NCBI GenBank assembly: GCA_030432015.1
Contig: JAUIHJ010000267.1
Span: 1-10,073, forward strand
Origin: a bacterium
GTDB lineage: Bacteria > Planctomycetota > Planctomycetia > Pirellulales > Pirellulaceae
DNA: 10,073 nucleotides
Reading direction: 5' to 3'
The notes beneath the pieces were generated by a model. It saw only the letters and a list, made by a program, of their open reading frames with translations, was not told the DNA's origin and made no database searches. Numbering within the stretch: the stretch's first letter is position 1; every line of letters starts with the position of its first letter. The position numbers and the translations under genes were made by a program. Below, piece after piece: positions 1 to 5,554 of the stretch.

Positions 1-12
1 TCACGTGCGTTG

Positions 13-28
13 CGGTCCGACCGGACCG
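13..28 (-). terminator. Hairpin downstream of the efflux adaptor gene
   Basis: A perfect 6-bp stem (CGGTCC / GGACCG) with the 4-base loop GACC begins 17 bases past the stop codon of the minus-strand adaptor gene. No T-run follows it on the minus strand, so it is not a classical intrinsic terminator. It could be an attenuating or mRNA-stabilising hairpin between the adaptor gene and a pump gene beyond the window edge, or a chance GC-rich structure. Confidence 0.3.
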
Positions 29-45
29 GTTTAATGTTCGCACAG

Positions 46-1749
46 TCACCCAGCGCCGAGGTTGCCTTTGAGCAGTTCGGCTCGTAAGACGCCACTCCCC
101 TTGGTTACAACGACCTCGTCCGGAAGTAGCCCGGCGATCAACTCCGTGTAGTCGCCGTTCTTGACGCCGGGACGCACCATCCGAGTGTGAAAGACCTTGT
201 ACGAATCGTCGTCCAGGTAGTTTCGGTCGCGGACAAACGCCACGTGGCAGCAGCCTTCCCAGTGAATGGCGTCGTTGGGCGCGATGATCGCATCCGCTTC
301 GTCGCGAATGACAATCAGGCCGGCACCAAAGCTTTCGTCACGCAAGTCGCCATCGTCATTAGGAAGTTCCGCGCGGACCTTGACGGTTCGTGTTTCCGAA
401 TCGAGGTGCGAGCTAACCCACGCGATTTCGCCAGTGTGCTCATGCGTGCCACCGTCTGGTCGAAACACGACCCGCTGTCCAACGGTGACATACTGGGCAT
501 CTTCGAGTGGCACATTCAAGATCACCCACATTCGCCGGTTGTCGACAATCGTGAACAGGGTCTTCGTCGTATCGACCGCTTCACCGGCCACCACATCGCG
601 CGTCGTGACGACACCGTCTCGCGGCGACAGAACGGGGACAAGATTCGCAGTGTTCTGCGACCTGCCGTAGTCCTGTAACTCGCTCGATGGCAGCCCCAGC
701 GAGTGAAGTTGTGCCGCGAGCTCGCTGCCCTCCTTGCCGCGCACATCGTCGAGCGTGATGGGCAAGCCGAGATTCGCTAAGACCTGAGCCGCCTTGCGAA
801 CGGCCGCCTCCGCCTGCTCGCGAGCCGCTTTGGTCTCCTGCAGGCGCCGCCCGGCCACTACGTCGCCCAAACCGGCGAGTCGCTTGACAGCCTGGTCTTG
901 CAGGTTCAGCTGAGCCGCGGCCTGGAGAAGTTCTGCTTTGGCCTGACCGGCAAGTGCGGCATCGACGAGCGCTAACAAGTCACCCTCACGAACGGGATCA
1001 CCAACGTTCTTCACAACGCGCCACACCGTTCCGGTTGCTCGGGACGAGAGGCGAGTGACCCGTGTCGGGTCGTAGCGAATCTCGCCATTGGTCACGACCG
1101 TCTCGACAATTCTGCCGCGGTCGACCAACCCGATGTCGATACCCGCTTTGTCGGCAGCCTCGCGTGACGCGAATTGAATGCGACGCAGGTGCAGTCTGCA
1201 CGACGGATCGTTCTTCGGTCGCGTCTTCGTCGCCAGTGCGCGTCGCGCCCGATCAAGATCCTGTGGCGAGATGGCGGGTGGGGTCTTGAGCTGCCCGAGT
1301 TCGGGATGTTCGAATAGGCATTCGGCCACACCATGCTCTTTGCACCAACCGTGTAGCGTGCCTTTCGGCATCAGGTCAGCGTTGCAGGATACGCAATCCG
1401 CCGCCGGAACGCCATGTTCCTCGCACCACGCAACGCCTTTCGCTTCGGCATGTCCCATCAATTCCGAAAACTTGGGGATCTTCCAGCCGTGATAGTGTCC
1501 GAAATAGCCCAGGCCAGCCAACACGCCCATGACGAGGGCTGTCGGAATCGTTTGCGCAACGCGACCCAGTACGGACGGCCGACGCTGCCCAACGCGACCG
1601 TCGGTCGCGATTGCCGCTGACCGATCGCTCGCGCCGCTGCCCTGCTCCGCCGCAACGTCGTTGCCTTCTTTGCCACGCACCAATCCCTGAGGCGATGTGT
1701 TGCCGACTGATTGGCCGGCATGCTCGTCGGGATTTGATTTCGTACTCAT
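46..1749 (-). CDS. RND efflux periplasmic adaptor subunit (CusB/HlyD family)
   Basis: The 567-residue product looks like the membrane-fusion subunit of a tripartite RND pump. In this family the adaptor joins the inner-membrane pump to an outer-membrane channel, and CusB-like members export metal cations. Residues 1-65 are polar and low-complexity; one membrane segment follows at about 66-84. A duplicated Cys/His module spans 109-149 (WCEEHGV..C..C, then WCKEHGV..C). The lipoyl/barrel-sandwich half starts at about 235 (ATGTVWRVVKNVGDPVREGD), an Ala/Gln/Arg-rich helical hairpin covers about 265-328, and the second half includes LSPRDGVV at 374-381. The beta-barrel and membrane-proximal domains follow (TVGQRVVF at 422-429, a C-terminal stretch with DEVVVTKG). 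The ATG at 1749 is preferred because AGAGG lies 8 bases upstream; an in-frame ATG at 1791 would add 14 residues with no such site. The family call is firm. The metal specificity is inferred from the Cys/His module and the Cys-rich neighbour. The pump gene is not in the window. Confidence 0.88.
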   Translation of the reverse strand: MSTKSNPDEHAGQSVGNTSPQGLVRGKEGNDVAAEQGSGASDRSAAIATDGRVGQRRPSVLGRVAQTIPTALVMGVLAGLGYFGHYHGWKIPKFSELMGHAEAKGVAWCEEHGVPAADCVSCNADLMPKGTLHGWCKEHGVAECLFEHPELGQLKTPPAISPQDLDRARRALATKTRPKNDPSCRLHLRRIQFASREAADKAGIDIGLVDRGRIVETVVTNGEIRYDPTRVTRLSSRATGTVWRVVKNVGDPVREGDLLALVDAALAGQAKAELLQAAAQLNLQDQAVKRLAGLGDVVAGRRLQETKAAREQAEAAVRKAAQVLANLGLPITLDDVRGKEGSELAAQLHSLGLPSSELQDYGRSQNTANLVPVLSPRDGVVTTRDVVAGEAVDTTKTLFTIVDNRRMWVILNVPLEDAQYVTVGQRVVFRPDGGTHEHTGEIAWVSSHLDSETRTVKVRAELPNDDGDLRDESFGAGLIVIRDEADAIIAPNDAIHWEGCCHVAFVRDRNYLDDDSYKVFHTRMVRPGVKNGDYTELIAGLLPDEVVVTKGSGVLRAELLKGNLGAG

Positions 1750-1953
1750 TCGACTTGCCTCTGTGAAAGTAACCACCAGGCGACGACGCATCGCTCCGGC
1801 AGGGAGCCCATCATCACAGGCTCAACGCGGCCATCAGCCCTCAAGGTTTACCACGGGGCGCAGGGAGTCAGGATCGCAGGGCCGGGCGCGATGCCGCGCG
1901 GAGGGCCGGCTCCGATCACTGCCAGCGTCGAGCGAAATTGCTCCAGAAGGCGA

Positions 1954-2343
1954 TCACAGTTGCAGCAGGCAAGACAACATGCACACGTCCCGCCCAGATG
2001 AGACAGCCGGGAACCGATGCGGCGACCCGAAAGAAGGAGCCGCCAAGCGGGGATACGTAGGGGAGTAGGCGACTTCGAGCGGCCAATTGAGGGTTGGTGA
2101 TGAAAGCAGCTCTTCATCACTCGCCCGAGGACTGTCAAAGATCGCGCCCTGACACAGGCAGTCAGCGTCGCTATCGCATGGCAAAACGGGCGTCCTGTCA
2201 CCCTGCGATTCGTCTTGATCGGGGCAACAGCACGCACTTTTCTCGTGCGGCCCGACGGCCTGATCAACGGCTACCCCAAGACACATGTAGGGGCATAGCA
2301 GCACGAGTGCAATTAACAGGAGTGTCGTGGCAGGTCTGAGCAT
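1954..2343 (-). CDS. Small cysteine-rich secreted protein upstream of the efflux adaptor
   Basis: I do not recognise a named family for this 129-residue product. It begins with a good export signal (charged MLRP, then a hydrophobic run to about residue 25, LLLIALVLLCPYMCLGVA). The mature part holds two cysteine clusters, ACCCPD at 37-42 and CDSDADCLCQGAI at 56-68, plus a final pair in RDVCMLSC (119-125). The clusters suggest metal binding or disulfides. It lies 204 bases upstream of the adaptor gene on the same strand, and a strong promoter sits just ahead of it, so it is probably the first gene of the efflux operon and may act as a periplasmic metal-binding accessory; that role is inference. 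No convincing ribosome-binding site precedes the ATG; the start is chosen because the signal peptide begins there. An overlapping open frame on the same strand (1848-2267) lacks an export signal and is not supported. Confidence 0.68.
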   Translation of the reverse strand: MLRPATTLLLIALVLLCPYMCLGVAVDQAVGPHEKSACCCPDQDESQGDRTPVLPCDSDADCLCQGAIFDSPRASDEELLSSPTLNWPLEVAYSPTYPRLAAPSFGSPHRFPAVSSGRDVCMLSCLLQL

Positions 2344-2386
2344 CAGTACCCAAGAGGCTAGGTATTTCCCAAGATGGCGAGGTCAT
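2264..2386 (-). other. Possible 40-residue upstream/leader ORF overlapping the Cys-rich gene
   Basis: An ATG at 2386 is preceded by GAGGAG (2391-2396) four bases away, the best ribosome-binding site in this region. It opens a 40-codon frame (MTSPSWEIPSLLGTDAQ...) that ends at a TGA at 2264-2266, inside and out of frame with the Cys-rich gene. It could be a leader peptide coupling or damping translation of that gene. However, the transcription start predicted from the -10 box (near 2394) falls within the ribosome-binding site, which argues against efficient use. It may be fortuitous. Confidence 0.2.
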
Positions 2387-2400
2387 TACTCTCCTCGTAA

Positions 2401-2429
2401 ATTATCCGTCGCCATTGATTCGTGGTCAA
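2401..2429 (-). promoter_or_regulatory. Sigma-70-like promoter for the efflux operon
   Basis: Read on the minus strand, TTGACC (2424-2429) and GATAAT (2401-2406) are separated by exactly 17 bases. Each hexamer matches five of six positions of the housekeeping consensus. The predicted transcription start is near 2394, giving a leader of about 50 bases to the ATG of the Cys-rich gene at 2343. The placement, orientation and spacing all agree, so this is the best-supported promoter in the window. Confidence 0.65.
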
Positions 2430-2439
2430 GGTCAACCTT
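2428..2439. promoter_or_regulatory. Operator-like dyad overlapping the -35 box
   Basis: AAGGT CA ACCTT is a perfect inverted repeat with 5-base arms that overlaps the last two bases of the -35 hexamer of the minus-strand promoter. On the minus strand the same stretch also reads as a direct repeat, TTGACC TTGACC. A repressor or activator could bind here. The position does not fit a MerR/CueR-type operator, which lies between the -35 and -10 boxes with a 19-20 base spacer. The site is short and could be chance. Confidence 0.3.
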
Positions 2440-2671
2440 TCTATCTTGCCTGAAGCCCGGAAGTTCCCTTGCCTGCAACGCGAATTTGCCCTGCGGCAGG
2501 ATGGCTGGGCTTGGCTGAAGGCCAAACCAAGCTGAATTCTCTCATGATCCCGGCTGACTTTTCCGATTGTAACGACTGAGGCGTCTTTGCGTTTTAGTTG
2601 GGCGCCGTCCTGAGGGGACACGCCAGCAGCGGGTACCTGTCGAGTGGTTGTTTTTGTGGGAGGGGGACATC

Positions 2672-3991
2672 GTGAGATCGTGTGCCATAGGTCTGATTGT
2701 TGCTGTCTTGTCGACCAATTGGTGGGCCGCCACCGGCAGCGTCGCCGAGCTACAGCCAGCCACTGATGTGGAGGTTGTCGAAATCCCGGTCATTGACGAA
2801 AGCGAAGCCCCGGTTTTCTGGGAGCCCGAGGTCGCCGCCGACCAATCGCCCAATCCGATCATTCGGCTCGACACCGAGTTCTTTCGGCCCATGCTGAATT
2901 TTCAAAACCGCCAGAGCGACAAAGAGCTGATCATTCTGCAGAACAACGCCGAGTGGCCCTGTTTTCCAACGGTCGTCGTGGGCGGTCAGGCTCGTCTGTC
3001 GGTGCTTGGCGCAGCAACCAACACGAAGGACAAGTTTAGTTATCTCGGACGGTTCCCACCTGATTTCAAGGGCCATTCCGCGACCGACGCCCGGATGTTG
3101 CAGGCCAATGCGGCACTTGCCGCCCACGTCAACTCGTGGGTCAACGTCTACGGCGAGCTCCTCTTTTCGGATGTCTTCTCGTTTCCCACGGCACAGCAAG
3201 GGAGCCTCCAGGTGCGGCAAGCGTATGCCGTCTTGGGGGATCTGACTCGGACACCGTGGTACGCTTTTCTGGGAAAGAAGAACGTTTCTTTCGGAGATAT
3301 GGGGACGCTTGCGCCGTTCAGTCAATCGGTCGTCTGGCATTACTTCGGCGCCTTGCACGAAGGGGTTGGCTTGGGCTACGACCAGAATGGTTTCAATCTT
3401 TCGGTGACGGGAATCAATGGGGGACGAGGTATTCGCGTGGCGGACTCCAAGGCCCGCGGGCAAATGAATAATTTTGCCGTCAACGCGAGTTGGCAGGGAG
3501 GTGACGAGACATGGGGATGGAACATCGGCGGCGGTTACCTGCACGGCACGATCTACGACGTCACCGAAGCGGAGCACGTCGACCCCAATGCCTTCGGGCC
3601 GTACAACAGCGCCTGGGATGCCTACGCGGAACTCAATTTCGGCGCATGGACGCTGGCCGGTGAATTCGTTTCAACCGTTGATGATTGGCCGGTGACCGAT
3701 CATCCGGTCATCGCCTATCGCGCCGAAGCCGCGTATGACACCTGCCTTTGGAATCGCCCGACGCGCTACGCGGTCAGTTGGAGCGAAGGGATCCAAGGAC
3801 CAAGCGGATCCGAGTTTGAATTCAACAAGCAACTGGTCGTCGGTGTCGGAATGGATTTTGGTCCGCATGTGATGGCATCCGCCGAATACGTTCGAAGTAT
3901 CGGCTTCGCCCCGCTGATCGATATCAACACGGTAAGTGATCGCGACGTGGCACAGGACAGCCTGGTGTTAGGGTTAACGGTTGTGTTTTGA
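2672..3991 (+). CDS. Outer-membrane beta-barrel protein, LbtU/porin-like
   Basis: The product has 439 residues from the GTG at 2672. That start is preferred over a TTG at 2648 because GGGAGGGGGA ends a few bases before it. Residues 1-20 look like a signal peptide (RSCAIGLIVAVLST...). A variable acidic stretch to about 65 is followed by alternating amphipathic strands with many aromatic and glycine residues (VVVGGQARLSVLGA; WVNVYGELLFSD; WGWNIGGGYLHG), and the chain ends in VVF with a terminal Phe, as outer-membrane barrels do. The segment at 196-236 (WYAFLGKKNVSFG ... PFSQSV ... EGVGLGY) resembles the conserved core of LbtU-family siderophore porins, in which a FG-containing strand precedes a loop and a second strand. 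The barrel call is firm; the LbtU link and any substrate are tentative. It diverges from the efflux operon and may share its regulation. It contains no TolC-type long helices, so it is not the outer-membrane channel of that pump. Confidence 0.8.
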   Translation: MRSCAIGLIVAVLSTNWWAATGSVAELQPATDVEVVEIPVIDESEAPVFWEPEVAADQSPNPIIRLDTEFFRPMLNFQNRQSDKELIILQNNAEWPCFPTVVVGGQARLSVLGAATNTKDKFSYLGRFPPDFKGHSATDARMLQANAALAAHVNSWVNVYGELLFSDVFSFPTAQQGSLQVRQAYAVLGDLTRTPWYAFLGKKNVSFGDMGTLAPFSQSVVWHYFGALHEGVGLGYDQNGFNLSVTGINGGRGIRVADSKARGQMNNFAVNASWQGGDETWGWNIGGGYLHGTIYDVTEAEHVDPNAFGPYNSAWDAYAELNFGAWTLAGEFVSTVDDWPVTDHPVIAYRAEAAYDTCLWNRPTRYAVSWSEGIQGPSGSEFEFNKQLVVGVGMDFGPHVMASAEYVRSIGFAPLIDINTVSDRDVAQDSLVLGLTVVF

Positions 3992-3993
3992 CG

Positions 3994-4021
3994 CGGTCGT
4001 TGGTGGCCGGTCGTTGGTGGC
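3994..4021. repeat. Perfect 14-bp tandem duplication between convergent genes
   Basis: The unit CGGTCGTTGGTGGC occurs twice, head to tail and without a mismatch, at 3994-4007 and 4008-4021. It lies just after the stop of the outer-membrane gene and directly abuts a hairpin. It is probably a slippage product. Confidence 0.85.
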
Positions 4022-4040
4022 AGCCGGGGCAATGCCGGCT
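4022..4040. terminator. Hairpin between convergent genes, possible bidirectional terminator
   Basis: AGCCGG and CCGGCT form a perfect 6-bp GC-rich stem with a 7-base loop. It lies 31 bases past the outer-membrane gene stop and 37 bases past the DUF1501 gene stop, in the middle of an 85-base convergent spacer, where a shared terminator is expected. Neither strand has a T-run after the stem, so termination may be weak or factor-dependent. Confidence 0.4.
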
Positions 4041-4076
4041 CGATTGCGAAGTGCTTGTGGTCTGCCGATTTCGATT

Positions 4077-5462
4077 TCAGGAGATAATGGCCTTGGCCAC
4101 GTGGCCGGCGACGTTGGTCAGACGGAAGTCGCGACCCGCATAGCGGTACGTCAACTTCAAATGATCGAGGCCTAGCAAGTGAAGCGTGGTCGCATGCAGG
4201 TCGTGGATATGGAACTTGTCGACCGCGGCGGCGATACCAAAGTCGTCCGTTGCGCCGTACCGCAGGCCACCTTTGACGCCGCCTCCAGCCATCCACATCG
4301 AAAATCCCGTCGCGTTATGGTCGCGGCCATCGTCATTCTTGACGGCCGGTGTACGGCCAAACTCGCCGCCCCACATCACGATCGTATCCTTCAACAGGTC
4401 ACGCTGCTTGAGGTCGGCCAACAGGGCAGCGATCGGCTGGTCGGTTGCCAGGCAATTCTGACTGAGCCGGTTGTGCAGTTGATTGTGCTGGTCCCAGCCT
4501 TCGTGCGTTAGTTCGACGTACCGCACGCCGGCTTCCACGAATCGCCGGGCCATCAGGCACTGTCGCCCAAAGTCGTCAGTCGCCTTTTCGCCGACGCCGT
4601 ACTGTTGCAGCGTAGCGTCGGTTTCGCCCGACAGGTCCATCAATTTTGGAATCGACGACTGCATGCGATAACCAAGTTCGTAGGACTCGATCACGCCGTC
4701 AAGCTGTGAGTTCGTAGGGTTGCGATCAAGCGCGGTGCGATTCATCGACTGAATCAAGTTCACCTGCTTGCGCTGCAATTCGGCCGAAGTTGTCAGGTTC
4801 TCGATATTGCCGATCTGGGCGTCTTTCAACGCCTGCCCAGGATCGCCGATCCGAGTTCCCTGATACACCGCTGGCAGGAATGAACTGCCGTAGTTTTGAG
4901 CACCGCCAAGGCGTGCCGGCGGCTTGATCGTGATGAAACCTGGCAGGTCCTGGCTTTCCGTGCCCAGCCCGTACAGGACCCAAGCACCAACCGACGGACG
5001 GACAAATTGAAAACTGCCGGTATGCAATTGGACCAGTGCCTGGGGGTGGTTTGGCACGTCGGTGTGCATTGAATTCAGCAGGCACAAGTCGTCGGCGTGT
5101 TTGCTCACGTGCGGATAGAGATCAGAAATCAGCAATCCACTTTCGCCGCGTGGCCGAAACTCCCAGGGCGACGGCTTCAGTTTGCGGCCTTTTTGGTTGT
5201 TGAGTCCCTCGACGTCGCCGGGTGCTTGACCGGCATGGGCCTTCAGCATGGGTTTGTAATCGAAGGTGTCGACGTGCGACGGACCGCCACGCATACAAAG
5301 GAAGATCACGCGTTTGGCCCGCGGCTCGAAGTGGGGCTTCTTTGCTGCCAGCGGGCTCGTATATTCCTTTTCACTTGCTTCGGCTGCCAACGCCGAAAAT
5401 GCCAGGTACCCAAATCCGCTCGACGTGGTCTGCAGCATCTCTCTTCGTGACATTTTAAACAT
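4077..5462 (-). CDS. DUF1501 family exported protein (twin-arginine signal)
   Basis: The 461-residue product is a DUF1501 protein (PF07394), a family related to the alkaline phosphatase/sulfatase fold and abundant in planctomycetes; its reaction has not been established to my knowledge. The N-terminus MFKMSRREMLQTTSSGFGYL resembles a twin-arginine signal (SRREML followed by a weakly hydrophobic stretch to AEA at about 29), suggesting export after folding, perhaps with bound metal. Family landmarks are CMRGGPSHVDTFDYKP (56-71), GWDQHNQL (322-329), GGEFGRTP (365-372), GRDHNATGFS (379-388) and DLHATTLHLLGLDH (421-434); the Asp/His residues in these could bind metal. Length is normal and the chain appears intact. 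The ATG at 5462 is chosen because AAGGAAG lies just upstream; an ATG at 5477 would add five residues. It follows the PSCyt1/DUF1549/DUF1553 gene by 92 bases, the usual pairing, and is probably co-transcribed with it. Confidence 0.93.
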   Translation of the reverse strand: MFKMSRREMLQTTSSGFGYLAFSALAAEASEKEYTSPLAAKKPHFEPRAKRVIFLCMRGGPSHVDTFDYKPMLKAHAGQAPGDVEGLNNQKGRKLKPSPWEFRPRGESGLLISDLYPHVSKHADDLCLLNSMHTDVPNHPQALVQLHTGSFQFVRPSVGAWVLYGLGTESQDLPGFITIKPPARLGGAQNYGSSFLPAVYQGTRIGDPGQALKDAQIGNIENLTTSAELQRKQVNLIQSMNRTALDRNPTNSQLDGVIESYELGYRMQSSIPKLMDLSGETDATLQQYGVGEKATDDFGRQCLMARRFVEAGVRYVELTHEGWDQHNQLHNRLSQNCLATDQPIAALLADLKQRDLLKDTIVMWGGEFGRTPAVKNDDGRDHNATGFSMWMAGGGVKGGLRYGATDDFGIAAAVDKFHIHDLHATTLHLLGLDHLKLTYRYAGRDFRLTNVAGHVAKAIIS

Positions 5463-5554
5463 GCGAGCTTCCTTCATTGAAATCGGCGCGGCGGCTGCTG
5501 ACGGATTTCATCGCAACGGCCAGGCGACGGGTTGACGCTGCGTCTGATGGCGGA

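Larger units (their letters stand above)
2344..2671. other. Divergent intergenic region between efflux operon and outer-membrane protein gene
   Basis: This 328-base gap separates two divergently transcribed genes. It holds the minus-strand promoter and operator-like dyad at 2401-2439. At 2511-2525 is a perfect 5-bp hairpin (TTGGC / GCCAA, 5-base loop), with an alternative 6-bp pairing of GCTTGG (2509-2514) and CCAAGC (2527-2532); these two structures exclude each other. I found no convincing plus-strand promoter for the outer-membrane gene, although one must lie between here and its start. No protein-coding frame in the gap looks real. Confidence 0.6.

Noticed and set aside
1750..1953. Possible regulatory RNA or terminator between the Cys-rich gene and the adaptor gene
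   Set aside because: Only a weak 5-bp GAGCC/GGCTC pairing with a 10-base loop and loose GC-rich complementarity are visible; nothing resembles a known riboswitch or a terminator with a T-run.
1848..2267. 139-residue minus-strand frame overlapping the Cys-rich gene
   Set aside because: Out of frame with the better-supported signal-peptide gene, Arg/Pro-rich and without start signals; it is mostly a frame shadow that runs into the spacer.
2358..2621. 87-residue minus-strand frame in the divergent intergenic region
   Set aside because: It runs across the strong -35/-10 promoter, has no homology pattern and is not followed by a co-directional gene at a sensible distance.
2750..3577. 275-residue open frame antisense to the outer-membrane protein gene
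   Set aside because: It lies wholly opposite a gene with clear signal peptide, barrel strands and ribosome-binding site; its product has no recognisable motif or start signal. Long antisense frames are common in GC-rich coding DNA.
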